This document shows, piece after piece, positions 17,723 to 25,564 of a stretch of 64,000 bases of DNA. The notes under the pieces were generated by a model. It did no database searches. It had not been told where the DNA came from and saw nothing but the letters and a program-made list of their open reading frames with translations. The position numbers were made by a program, and so were the translations under genes. Source of the DNA: Tetragenococcus osmophilus (GTDB lineage Bacteria > Bacillota > Bacilli > Lactobacillales > Enterococcaceae); assembly GCF_003795125.1 (NCBI RefSeq), contig NZ_CP027783.1, positions 1-64,000 of the forward strand, given 5' to 3'. Position 1 is the stretch's first letter; every line of letters begins with the position of its first letter.

Positions 17723-17831
17723 GTGAGGGCTTGACAACGAGCCTCCTTCGACATGATTTTAAAGCTGTAGAGCTGGCTGAAGCCAGCTTGTCAAAAGACT
17801 ATCATGTCTCAGCTCATTATCAAGCCCTCAC
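17723..17831 (+). other. Nested palindrome after the IS30-family transposase
   Basis: Three stems are nested in 109 bases: GTGAGGGCTTGA (17723-17734) with TCAAGCCCTCAC (17820-17831); GACATGAT (17750-17757) with ATCATGTC (17801-17808); AGCTGGCT (17771-17778) with AGCCAGCT (17781-17788). All are perfect. It starts 4 bases after the transposase stop, lies inside the element and has no T tract, so it is not a plain terminator. Function unknown. Confidence 0.7.
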
Positions 17832-17945
17832 TACACAGATAGTAACCGTCAAATATCGCATGAAATTTAGTTTTACTAAGTGGCTAACTTAAACTTGAAA
17901 TTTTGGTAGTTCTTTTCTTTTTTCCATGCTAAAATATAAATAACA

Positions 17946-17982
17946 TTTCCTTTAGCACATACTCAAGATTTACTAAAGGAAA
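17946..17982 (+). promoter_or_regulatory. Hairpin in the phoP leader
   Basis: TTTCCTTTAG (17946-17955) and CTAAAGGAAA (17973-17982) form a perfect 10-bp stem around a 17-base loop, ending two bases before the ribosome site GGGAG of phoP. It could be a dyad operator or an RNA stem affecting translation. A TAAAAT lies upstream at about 17930, with no clear -35. Confidence 0.5.
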
Positions 17983-17997
17983 AGATGGGAGTTAGAC

Positions 17998-18693
17998 ATG
18001 AAAAAAATTTTAATTGTTGACGATGAACCTTCGATTATTACTTTATTGACGTTTAATTTGGAAAAAGAGGGGTATCAAGTAACCAGCGCAGAAAATGGAA
18101 AAGATGCTTATGAAATTGCAAGCACACAATCTTTTGACTTTATTATTTTGGATATTATGCTTCCAATAATCGATGGTATTGAGGTAACAAAAAAACTACG
18201 TCAAGAAAAAGTAGACACCCCTATTTTAATGTTGACAGCAAAAGATGATTCAGTTGATCGAATTTTAGGCTTAGAAATAGGCGCGGATGATTACTTAACC
18301 AAACCATTTAGTCCTAGAGAAATCATTGCTCGTATCAAAGCTATCACCCGACGCTTAGAACCTCGAGTGTCATTAGAAGAAGAGGAATCTACTGAAATTT
18401 TAAATGCTGGAAGCATTTCATGTAATCTATCTGAACACCAAGTGACTGTTCATGATATTCCTATTGAGTTGACCCCAAAAGAGTTTGAACTTTTAGTATA
18501 CTTTATGAAAAGAAAGGGAAGAGTCATTAGTCGTGATACTTTGTTAGATCGTATTTGGCATTTTGACTTTGATGGGCAAAATCGCATTGTTGATGTACAT
18601 GTCGGCCATTTAAGAGAAAAAGTGGAAGATGATCCCAAACACCCCAAATATATTCAAACGGTTCGAGGCTTTGGCTATAAATTTCAGGAGTAA
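17998..18693 (+). CDS. phoP: Phosphate-type response regulator PhoP (OmpR family)
   Basis: DNA-binding response regulator of 231 residues. The receiver domain (1-120) has the acidic pocket VDDEP, the phosphoacceptor Asp in FIILDIMLP at about position 53, the Thr of LTAKDD and the Lys of LTKPFSP. The C-terminal winged helix has LTPKEFELLVYFMKRKGR and VHVGHLREKVEDD, ending in IQTVRGFGYKF. It is followed 5 bases later by the kinase gene. The nearby pst genes, two of which have TTTACA-type repeat arrays upstream, make phosphate control the likely role. In enterococcal annotation it may be called PhoB; an orthologue of a different OmpR regulator is less likely. Confidence 0.88.
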   Translation: MKKILIVDDEPSIITLLTFNLEKEGYQVTSAENGKDAYEIASTQSFDFIILDIMLPIIDGIEVTKKLRQEKVDTPILMLTAKDDSVDRILGLEIGADDYLTKPFSPREIIARIKAITRRLEPRVSLEEEESTEILNAGSISCNLSEHQVTVHDIPIELTPKEFELLVYFMKRKGRVISRDTLLDRIWHFDFDGQNRIVDVHVGHLREKVEDDPKHPKYIQTVRGFGYKFQE

Positions 18694-18698
18694 TCACA

Positions 18699-20417
18699 AT
18701 GAATAAAAAGAAACGCTTATATGCTGGTTGGTTCATTGGTTTACTGTTTTTATTCTTTAGCAGTTGGCAACTTATCAGCCATTTCTATGACCAACAAGTA
18801 CTCAATCAGCATGAAGAATTTTTACAGCAAAAAACTTACTCTTTTATCCGCTTGATCGAAAATGATCAAGCTAATTTTGAAGAGATCGCTACAGATTATG
18901 TAGAAGATTCAGAAGAAAGAATCACGCGGATAAATAGTGAAGGCGATATTCTTTTCGATACATTTAACCCTGCACTTTCTGGGAGTCGCTCCCAGCGCCC
19001 AGAAGTAAAAGCAGTGATGGAAGGAAATTCTTTTGGACAATCTCTTCGTATGAGTCCTACCTTAGATCAAGAGGTCCTTTATGTAGCTATCCCACTCAGA
19101 AAAAACGGAGATATCCGTGAGATTATTCGTATGGCAGAACCTTCAAGTAGTTTTTTACCAGAAGCTAACCAAATGAAACAAGCTATTTTTCTTGTCAACT
19201 TTGCCTTCTGGATAATACTTGCAATCAGCATTTTTGTCATTTTACGTAGAAGAAATCGACCTGTGGAAACCATCTTACCCGTTATCAAACAGATAATAAA
19301 CGAACCTAAGCAACAAAAGATGATCATGCAAACTTCTTCAGCATGGAGAGAACTTTATCAAAATATTAATACTTTAAGTCAACAAATGGGTGATACCTAT
19401 CATGCCTATACCTCTTCAGAAAAACAGTTTTATACTTTGCTAAATGAACTTATGGTGGGAGTCTTTATCATTGATGAAACTGGCAAGTTAGTATTCATCA
19501 ATGAAGTTCTTATAGAACAATTAAATATAACAAGCAATACAAAAGAGCAGCCTTTCTCATCCGTCATTACAGAACCACAATTAGTTCAAATGATTTACCA
19601 AACACATGAGATAAATACAGTGAATAAGGAAATCCGTATAACAAAATCAAATCGGTTATTAGATGTTACCATTCGAGCTTTCCAAGAGTCAGGATACATT
19701 TTTGGTATTGCTTATGATATGACGCGTATTTCTCAGTTAGAAAAACTGCAAAAGGATTTTGTCGGTAATGTAACCCATGAACTTAAAACTCCGATCACTT
19801 CTTTAATTGGTTTTATTGAAACTTTACTTGATGGCGCAAAAGACGATCCACAAACGCTAGAATCATTTTTAAAAATAATGCAAAAAGATGCCCACCGCTT
19901 ACAAAACTTGGTTCAAGAAATCATACAATTATCGAAAACGGCCAATATAAATAATGTAATCACTTCAGTAAATGTGTATGAACGTATTGAAGATACGGTC
20001 CATGATTATACTACCGTAATTGACGAAAAAAATATAAATGTAGAGGTAACCGGTCCAAAAGAAATGATTTTACATACGAATGTCGAATTATTTCAACCAA
20101 TATGCAAAAATTTAATTGAAAATGCGGTCCATTATGTTTCTTATAATGGAAATGTTGTCATTCGTTTCTATCAAAGGGAGGATTATTTCGTTTTTTCGGT
20201 GGAAGATGATGGCATTGGTATTAGTCAAGAAGAACAAGAACGCATTTTTGAACGTTTTTATCGTGTAGATAAAGCACGTTCACGCAATTCAGGAGGAAAC
20301 GGCTTAGGTCTTGCCATTGTCAAAGATTATAGCGAACTACTTGATGGAAGGATTGACGTTGAGAGTTTTCCCGGGCTCGGAGCGAAATTTACCGTGACAT
20401 TACCTATTATGTACTAA
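18699..20417 (+). CDS. phoR: Phosphate-type sensor histidine kinase PhoR
   Basis: Membrane kinase of 572 residues partnering the response regulator. Helix 1 is at about residues 8-26, an extracytoplasmic sensor region follows, and helix 2 is at about 162-182 (VNFAFWIILAISIFVIL). A PAS-like region comes next (LLNELMVGVFIIDETGK). The dimerisation domain has the phosphoacceptor His in FVGNVTHELKTPITSL. The ATPase domain has the N box NLIENAVHY, EDDGIGIS (G1), the F box RIFERFYRVDKARS and GGNGLGLAIV (G2). All catalytic boxes are intact. It is translationally close to phoP and ends at a bidirectional terminator facing pstS. Confidence 0.9.
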   Translation: MNKKKRLYAGWFIGLLFLFFSSWQLISHFYDQQVLNQHEEFLQQKTYSFIRLIENDQANFEEIATDYVEDSEERITRINSEGDILFDTFNPALSGSRSQRPEVKAVMEGNSFGQSLRMSPTLDQEVLYVAIPLRKNGDIREIIRMAEPSSSFLPEANQMKQAIFLVNFAFWIILAISIFVILRRRNRPVETILPVIKQIINEPKQQKMIMQTSSAWRELYQNINTLSQQMGDTYHAYTSSEKQFYTLLNELMVGVFIIDETGKLVFINEVLIEQLNITSNTKEQPFSSVITEPQLVQMIYQTHEINTVNKEIRITKSNRLLDVTIRAFQESGYIFGIAYDMTRISQLEKLQKDFVGNVTHELKTPITSLIGFIETLLDGAKDDPQTLESFLKIMQKDAHRLQNLVQEIIQLSKTANINNVITSVNVYERIEDTVHDYTTVIDEKNINVEVTGPKEMILHTNVELFQPICKNLIENAVHYVSYNGNVVIRFYQREDYFVFSVEDDGIGISQEEQERIFERFYRVDKARSRNSGGNGLGLAIVKDYSELLDGRIDVESFPGLGAKFTVTLPIMY

Positions 20418-20418
20418 T

Positions 20419-20450
20419 AAACCAAGCGGTTGTATATAGCCGCTTGGTTT
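20419..20450. terminator. Bidirectional terminator between phoR and pstS
   Basis: AAACCAAGCGG and CCGCTTGGTTT pair around ten bases, with A and T flanks on both sides. It serves phoR on the plus strand and pstS on the minus strand. Confidence 0.85.
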
Positions 20451-20484
20451 ATTTCTTTTTAAAATTATTTATCTAGATTTTATC

Positions 20485-21372
20485 CTACTCTATCTCTGTA
20501 ACGTCACCTTCAGCATCTCTTTCTACTTGCATTTCTGTAATAGGAAGATACCCCAATTCTCTTACAAGCCCTTCTTGGATACCATCAGAAACCATGAAAT
20601 CTAAGAAATCCTGTACCTCTTGTTCCGGTTCTCCTTGAGTATACATATGCTCATAAGACCAGATTTCCCAATCGTTGGTTTGAATAGCTTCTTCAGTAGG
20701 TTCTACGCCATCAATGGCTATTTCTTGCAATGAATCATCCAAATGCGATAATGCTAAATAACTGATTGAACCTGGAGTATCAGACACAATTTGCTTTACT
20801 GCACCAGAAGACTCTTGTTCTTGTGTTTGTACAGTCTCAGCACCATCTAAAGCCCACTGTTCAAACGTATCTCTGGTTCCACTTCCAGAAGCTCGGTTGA
20901 CTACTGAAATTTCTTGATCTTCGCCCCCAACTTCTTGCCAGTTCGTTATTTCTCCAGTAAAAATATCAATTAATTCTTGTTTAGATAACTCGCTAACACC
21001 AGCATCTTGATTTACCACAGGAGCCATACCTACAACAGCCACTCTATGATCCACTAAACTATCGGCATCTACACCATCTTGTTCTTCAGCAAATACATCT
21101 GAATTCCCAATAGTGACCGAGCCATTTTGGACTTGGCTTAAGCCAGTTCCACTGCCACCACCTTGAACTGAAATATTATAATTAGGGTTTTCTTGTACAA
21201 ATTCTTCTTGCGCTGCATCAACTAAAGGTTGTAACGCTGTGGAACCGACAGCAACAATCTCCGTTTGACCTTGGTTGGCTTGCTCGGAACTTTCCGTATC
21301 GCTAGCACCATTGCCAGCGCAACCACCTAACAAAATTCCCGTTAACATCAACAGTCCTGTTAGTTTTTTCAT
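20485..21372 (-). CDS. pstS: Phosphate-binding lipoprotein PstS, separate copy
   Basis: Extracellular phosphate-binding lipoprotein that delivers phosphate to the Pst ABC transporter. A signal peptide ends in the lipobox LLGGC, cysteine at about 18. Phosphate-site segments follow: VGSTALQPL, GGGSGTGLSQVQNGSV, NRASGSGTRDTFEQW and SDTPGSISYLALS. The 295-residue chain is very acidic and closely related to the second PstS at 28327-29181. It is monocistronic: its own terminator is shared with phoR, and an array of TTTACA-type repeats lies about 70-115 bases upstream of the start. Lgt, encoded at 11.1-11.9 kb, should lipidate it. Confidence 0.93.
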   Translation of the reverse strand: MKKLTGLLMLTGILLGGCAGNGASDTESSEQANQGQTEIVAVGSTALQPLVDAAQEEFVQENPNYNISVQGGGSGTGLSQVQNGSVTIGNSDVFAEEQDGVDADSLVDHRVAVVGMAPVVNQDAGVSELSKQELIDIFTGEITNWQEVGGEDQEISVVNRASGSGTRDTFEQWALDGAETVQTQEQESSGAVKQIVSDTPGSISYLALSHLDDSLQEIAIDGVEPTEEAIQTNDWEIWSYEHMYTQGEPEQEVQDFLDFMVSDGIQEGLVRELGYLPITEMQVERDAEGDVTEIE

Positions 21373-21438
21373 CCCTTTTCTCCTTTCAACTATTAAACGA
21401 TCGTCATCTCTTATGACAACTTCAGCTTAACAATCAAA

Positions 21439-21487
21439 CATAAATAAGAGATAAATTTTATGTAAAGCTTTCAACAAACAATGTAAA
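21439..21487 (-). promoter_or_regulatory. PhoP box array upstream of pstS
   Basis: On the minus strand TTTACA, TTTACA, TTTATC and TTTATG occur at relative positions 0, 21, 32 and 43, so the last three are spaced 11 bp apart (5-bp gaps). This fits the TTHACA-N5 direct repeats bound by PhoP in Bacilli. Binding is inferred, not shown. Confidence 0.6.
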
Positions 21488-21592
21488 GTTTAGATGAATC
21501 CTTTCTATGTGCTAAAAACAAATTCAGGTAAGCAATCTATTAAACTTATGTCCTGTAATAAATTTCAGGACATAGATCAGATCTAAATATCT

Positions 21593-21630
21593 AAAAAACG
21601 TCTATTTGAAAAATCAAATAGACGTTTTTA
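21593..21630 (-). terminator. Terminator of liaXYZ
   Basis: AAAAACGTCTATTTGA and TCAAATAGACGTTTTTA pair perfectly around a short A-rich loop, with T on both strands. It starts at the liaZ stop codon. Confidence 0.9.
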
Positions 21631-21987
21631 TTCTATATATTTTCGCATGTTATGATCGGTCACAATCATATTAACAACTGACATAATAACCGCAACTAAT
21701 AATGAAGCTCCAAATGAGGAAAAACCAAAATTGGAGGTACCTACTAAACTCGAGGTCATCTGTAACATAGCTGCGTTAATTAAAAAACTAAAAAATCCAA
21801 AAGTTAAAATTGTCAAAGGCAATGACAATAGCATCAAAATTGGTTTTATTACCATGTTCAAAATGGATAGGACAAAACTGGCAAGAAGAGCTGTCAAAAA
21901 ACTTTCAACATGAACCATTTGCGGAAGTAATACCGATAAGCTGATAAATGTCAGCATATTTACGACAAGCCGCTCAAAATAGCTCAC
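21628..21987 (-). CDS. liaZ: LiaZ-like membrane protein (phage holin family 4 / YvlD)
   Basis: Small integral membrane protein of 119 residues with about four hydrophobic helices (FLTALLASFVLSILNMVI, ILMLLSLPLTILTFGFF, SLLVAVIMSVVNMIV). It belongs to the YvlD / holin superfamily IV group. It is the third gene of the LiaXYZ envelope stress set of enterococci, where it is induced by LiaR and linked to daptomycin response. The start is GTG at 21987, overlapping the liaY stop by one base, which implies translational coupling. Membrane role only; no enzymatic activity is known. The name rests on synteny and order. Confidence 0.82.
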   Translation of the reverse strand: MSYFERLVVNMLTFISLSVLLPQMVHVESFLTALLASFVLSILNMVIKPILMLLSLPLTILTFGFFSFLINAAMLQMTSSLVGTSNFGFSSFGASLLVAVIMSVVNMIVTDHNMRKYIE

Positions 21988-22271
21988 TAGAAATCACTCC
22001 AGTCATCTTCGTCCACTTTTTCTGCTTCTTTACGTTGTCGTTGCTGCTTTCCATGATTTGTGCGATAACCTCCTGCATGTTTTTCAGGATTCGTTGGAAT
22101 AAGCAAAGCTAAAACAATGTACAAGAAAACCGGGGATCCGATCCCTAGCAACGAGATAAAAACATAAAGAACACGAACAATTGTTGAATCGATGTTAAAA
22201 TATTCAGCAATCCCCGCCAATGTTCCCGTTAGTATGACATTATTTCTGGATTTTGTGAGTTTCTTTTTCAT
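21987..22271 (-). CDS. liaY: LiaY-like PspC-domain protein
   Basis: PspC-domain membrane protein of 94 residues. KKLTKSRNNVILTGTLAGIA opens the domain, IVRVLYVFISLLGIGSPVFLYIVLALLIP supplies the two membrane passes, and a polar, basic-then-acidic tail ends in DDWSDF. I moved the start to the ATG at 22271 because AAAGGTGGTGA lies just before it; an upstream TTG would put the ribosome site inside the gene. It overlaps liaZ by one base and follows liaX by 46 bases. In enterococci LiaY is linked to cardiolipin reorganisation under antimicrobial peptide stress, acting downstream of LiaX. Confidence 0.85.
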   Translation of the reverse strand: MKKKLTKSRNNVILTGTLAGIAEYFNIDSTIVRVLYVFISLLGIGSPVFLYIVLALLIPTNPEKHAGGYRTNHGKQQRQRKEAEKVDEDDWSDF

Positions 22272-22317
22272 TCTGTCACCACCTTTAAACAAATAATCCT
22301 TCTCTTTTATTTTACAC

Positions 22318-23856
22318 TTATTTACCTGAATCTTTCAAATAAATATTTCCTGTCGTAGTAGATAAATCAACTTGTGCAATGGTATCTTGTTTACGACGAA
22401 AGTGTAATAACTGATTAGTTCGTTCATCTTTTTGTCGTACGACTTCATAATTAGATAAACGGCTATTAATTGTGCCCAAATTCGTTTTAGCAGTAGCTTC
22501 TAATCCCAATTGAGTAGGAAACGCTGCTTTGACATTTCCATTGACTGAGTGAGCGTTTAAACGATTGGCTCGGTTCTCGTTCATCGTCAAACGAATATCG
22601 CCATTAACAATGGACACACCTGTGTTTTGAGGTGTCGTACTCATCGTTACATTGCCATTTACTGTTTCAATGACAGCATCATTGATTATTCCGTTTGATA
22701 CATTAATCGCACCATGAACACCTTCAATTTCCAACATTGTAGCATTAATCGACGAAATATTGATCTGTCCATTTGTGGTTTTTAGATAGATGTCTTTTAC
22801 ATCTAATTCTTCAATATTGATTGTTCCATTAAGGGATTTGACCGAAATGTGATCATAGGTACGTCTTGGTAAATAAAAGACTAAGTCACAACGAATGCGT
22901 TTATTGGGCACTTGAAAAGACAAATGTTCATCGTCTTCTTTAATTTGACTACGTTGTTTAAAGGCTTCCTCTGGCGTAGCAGCATCCATTTTGCCATATA
23001 ATTTTATCTTCGCCTCAATTTTTACATCTGGTTCATCCCACATATTAAAAGTCATGCTGCCATTAGCGACTTTTATATCAAGAATACTTGCATTTGTTTG
23101 AGAAAATTCAAAGGTTTTTTCAAATTTAGTCGTAGAAACTCCAGGCACATGCAGATTGACATCTTTCCATTCCACATTTTCATTCACTGTTTCAGAAACA
23201 CTATCGAATGTTTTCTTCAAAAAATCTCCTAAGTGATCCCCAGCTTCAGCCATTTTACCGCCAAATTGATTCCACGTTTCTCCAGCCTGTTCTTTCCAGT
23301 CTTCTGGAATCTCTATTTTTTCATTCCATTTTTCTTTTGTTTGGTTCCATTGATCCTTACGAATTGACTTTAATTTTTCTTCTAGACGAGTACGTTCTTC
23401 ATTCAGTTCATCCAAAGAAGCTTGTAAATCACTAATTTCTTCTTTTATTTCTCCCCGTCTCGCATAATCATCTTCGGTAATTTCATCTAGTTCTTCTTGA
23501 GTGTCAATTTGCATTAATTCTTCGCGTTTTTCCGTGATTTCTGCTTTAATTCCTTTAATTTCTGCATTAATCTCGTCTAACTCAGCAGAAGCTTTATTGG
23601 CATTTGTTGCAAGCTCGTCCAACATATCTTCTAACCGTTGTTTTTCTGCTGAACTCTTTTCTTTAGTCGCTTGTTCAAAGGCTTCTTCGGCGTCTGTTTG
23701 TTGTTCTGCTTGTTTTTGAGCATTTAATTTAGCGTCATCTTTTTGAATTTGTGCTTCGTCTTTATTTTTTGCCGTTTCTTCTAACAGATCTAAAGCTTCT
23801 TCGGTAGACAGTACACCTTTTTTTACTAAATCCATAATCCGTTGTCTTTCGTTCAT
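22318..23856 (-). CDS. liaX: LiaX-like envelope stress sentinel (DUF4097)
   Basis: Protein of 512 residues. The N-terminus NERQRIMDLVKKGVLSTEEAL is the short helical motif typical of LiaX. Residues about 35-165 form a charged coiled coil. The C-terminal half is a DUF4097 beta-helix with repeated VNGNV, SLNGTI, TTNGQI and TTTGNI rungs. No signal peptide or membrane helix is visible, although the enterococcal LiaX is reported at the surface and released, where it senses daptomycin and antimicrobial peptides and controls LiaR output. It is the first gene of liaXYZ. The start has AAGGAGG seven to eight bases upstream. Its length is close to the known protein of about 530 residues. Confidence 0.87.
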   Translation of the reverse strand: MNERQRIMDLVKKGVLSTEEALDLLEETAKNKDEAQIQKDDAKLNAQKQAEQQTDAEEAFEQATKEKSSAEKQRLEDMLDELATNANKASAELDEINAEIKGIKAEITEKREELMQIDTQEELDEITEDDYARRGEIKEEISDLQASLDELNEERTRLEEKLKSIRKDQWNQTKEKWNEKIEIPEDWKEQAGETWNQFGGKMAEAGDHLGDFLKKTFDSVSETVNENVEWKDVNLHVPGVSTTKFEKTFEFSQTNASILDIKVANGSMTFNMWDEPDVKIEAKIKLYGKMDAATPEEAFKQRSQIKEDDEHLSFQVPNKRIRCDLVFYLPRRTYDHISVKSLNGTINIEELDVKDIYLKTTNGQINISSINATMLEIEGVHGAINVSNGIINDAVIETVNGNVTMSTTPQNTGVSIVNGDIRLTMNENRANRLNAHSVNGNVKAAFPTQLGLEATAKTNLGTINSRLSNYEVVRQKDERTNQLLHFRRKQDTIAQVDLSTTTGNIYLKDSGK

Positions 23857-23924
23857 GGTATTTGCCTCCTTAAAAAGTTTTTCCTTACATTATCATTATG
23901 CCCTTTTTTTGGGAATTTATCATA

Positions 23925-23937
23925 GGTCTTAAGTACC
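23925..23937. promoter_or_regulatory. Dyad in the liaX promoter region
   Basis: GGTCTTAAGTACC is a near-perfect palindrome; on the minus strand it directly precedes TATGAT, a plausible -10 about 65 bases before the liaX start. LiaR is the expected regulator, but the match to its site is not established. Confidence 0.35.
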
Positions 23938-24015
23938 AAATTACGAAATTAATAAATAAACGTAAAAAGTCAAGAAACAGTAAAAATCAAAAATTAACTT
24001 CTTTGCACTTCTAAA

Positions 24016-24054
24016 TAAATAAAGTCGATCCTGCAAAAGGGATCGACTTTATTT
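24016..24054. terminator. Terminator after phoU
   Basis: AATAAAGTCGATCC and GGATCGACTTTATT pair around eight bases and T-rich sequence follows on both strands. It closes the pst-phoU operon on the minus strand. Confidence 0.85.
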
Positions 24055-24748
24055 ATTCACTTAATTCATCTAATTCGCCTAATTGACGATTTGAATTGAG
24101 TTCTGTAATTTTCCCAGTGGCCAAGTAAACAATCCATTCACAAATGTTTGTCACGTAATCGCCAATGCGTTCCAAGTACTGGGCAACATTTAAATAATCT
24201 GCCCCACTAACCACCGTCTCGGGATTATCTTGCATAAACTTAATCGTATTTGAATAAATCTCATTATAATATTGGTTGACTTGCTTATCCATTTTTGCGA
24301 TAACTTGAGCGTCTTCTTGATCAGTTTTGACATAAGCAATTAAAACATTATCCACCATTTTTTTTACATAATCTGACATCTCAGAAATGGTTTTTTCAAT
24401 TTGATCAATTCGTGCAGTACCCTTAACGCGAATCGTAGATTTTGCTATAGAAACAGCGTGGTCTCCCATTCGTTCTAGATCAGAACTAGCCTTCATTACA
24501 GTAATAATCGTACGCAGGTCTGTTGTTACAGGTTGTTGCAAAGCAATCATTTCAAAACTTTTTTTCTCCAACTTCACTTCATGTTCATTTACTTGTTCGT
24601 CGCGGTCAATAACTTCTTTAGCCAGTTGTTTATCATGGGCGATATAAGAAGAAACGGATTTAGAAACAGCGTCACTTACCATCATCCCCATCTCATAAAA
24701 CTGATTATGCAGGTTTAATAAATCTTCTTCAAACTGGGAACGTAACAT
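24053..24748 (-). CDS. phoU: Phosphate signalling and transport regulator PhoU
   Basis: Cytosolic all-helical protein of 231 residues that links the Pst transporter to the PhoR kinase and restrains phosphate uptake. It has the two-fold PhoU repeat, each with its metal-binding E/DxxxD pattern: DLERMGDHAVSIAKS in the first half and YLERIGDYVTNICEW in the second. It is the last gene of the pst operon, 36 bases after pstB, with a strong terminator behind it. Length is typical. No anomalies seen. Confidence 0.96.
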   Translation of the reverse strand: MLRSQFEEDLLNLHNQFYEMGMMVSDAVSKSVSSYIAHDKQLAKEVIDRDEQVNEHEVKLEKKSFEMIALQQPVTTDLRTIITVMKASSDLERMGDHAVSIAKSTIRVKGTARIDQIEKTISEMSDYVKKMVDNVLIAYVKTDQEDAQVIAKMDKQVNQYYNEIYSNTIKFMQDNPETVVSGADYLNVAQYLERIGDYVTNICEWIVYLATGKITELNSNRQLGELDELSE

Positions 24749-24784
24749 AGCACTCTCACCCTTTCATGTCTATTTTACAAAATT

Positions 24785-25543
24785 TTAGCCGAATCTACCA
24801 GAAATATAGTCATCTGTCTGTTTTTCTTGCGGATACAAAAAGATATCCCTTGTTTTATTAAATTCAATTAAACTTCCATCTAGGAAAAAAGCCGTTTTAT
24901 CAGAAATTCTAGAAGCTTGTGACATATTATGCGTTACAATCACCATAGTGTACTTTCCTCTTAGCTCTGATAAAGTATTTTCTATTTTCTCTGAAGAAAT
25001 AGGGTCTAGTGCACTAGTAGGTTCATCAAGTAAGATTACATCAGGATCTATCGCTAAAACACGCGCGATACAAACACGTTGTTGTTGCCCGCCTGATAAA
25101 GCTAGGGCACTCTCATTGAGTTTATCTTTGACGTCGTCCCATACGAAAGCCGCTTTTAAACTCGCTTCAACAATTTCGTCAAGTTGCTCCTTTTCTTTAA
25201 TCCCCTTTAACTTCAATCCATAAGTAATATTGTCATATACAGAAAAAGGAAATGGGTTAGGCTGCTGAAATACCATCCCAATTTCTTTTCTTAAATCTAC
25301 CGTATCTGTTTTAGGACCAAAGATATCTTGTTCTTTATAAACAACACTTCCAGTAGTACTTACGTTAGGAATCAAATCATTCATCCGATTCAAGCAACGT
25401 AAAAAAGTGGATTTTCCACAACCTGAAGGCCCAATCAAAGCAGTAATCTCACCTTTATTAAGTGTGAGGTCAATTCCTTTCAAAGCTTCATTTTGACCAT
25501 AGTAGAGATGAAGATCTTTTGTTTCAATAATTGTTTCTGCCAT
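24785..25543 (-). CDS. pstB: Phosphate ABC transporter ATP-binding protein PstB (second)
   Basis: ATPase of the high-affinity phosphate importer. The 252 residues show Walker [10 protein letters not shown], the Q loop in [18 protein letters not shown], the ABC signature LSGGQQQR, Walker [13 protein letters not shown] and the switch His of VTHNMSQ. It lies 22 bases downstream of another pstB and just before phoU. Tandem pstB genes are common in lactic acid bacteria; either may pair with PstCA. Slightly shorter than its neighbour because it lacks the N-terminal extension. Confidence 0.96.
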   Translation of the reverse strand: MAETIIETKDLHLYYGQNEALKGIDLTLNKGEITALIGPSGCGKSTFLRCLNRMNDLIPNVSTTGSVVYKEQDIFGPKTDTVDLRKEIGMVFQQPNPFPFSVYDNITYGLKLKGIKEKEQLDEIVEASLKAAFVWDDVKDKLNESALALSGGQQQRVCIARVLAIDPDVILLDEPTSALDPISSEKIENTLSELRGKYTMVIVTHNMSQASRISDKTAFFLDGSLIEFNKTRDIFLYPQEKQTDDYISGRFG

Positions 25544-25564
25544 GAGTTTATTCCTTTCTCTTTA

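Larger units (their letters stand above)
14424..17906 (+). mobile_element. IS30-family element interrupted by IS1634-like copy 2
   Basis: The ends at 14424 and 17906 form 27-base imperfect inverted repeats, the inner eleven positions identical (AAGTTAGCCAC), flanked by a 13-base direct repeat TAGTTCTTTTCTT. Subtracting the inserted 1959-bp element and one 147-bp repeat leaves about 1377 bp, a normal IS30 size. It lies between the CPBP gene and phoP. Thirteen bases is long for an IS30 target duplication, so part of the repeat may be coincidental. Confidence 0.75.

Noticed and set aside
17677-17892. Plus-strand ORF of 71 codons after the IS30-family transposase
   Set aside because: It overlaps the transposase end out of frame and is made by the nested palindrome; no ribosome site.
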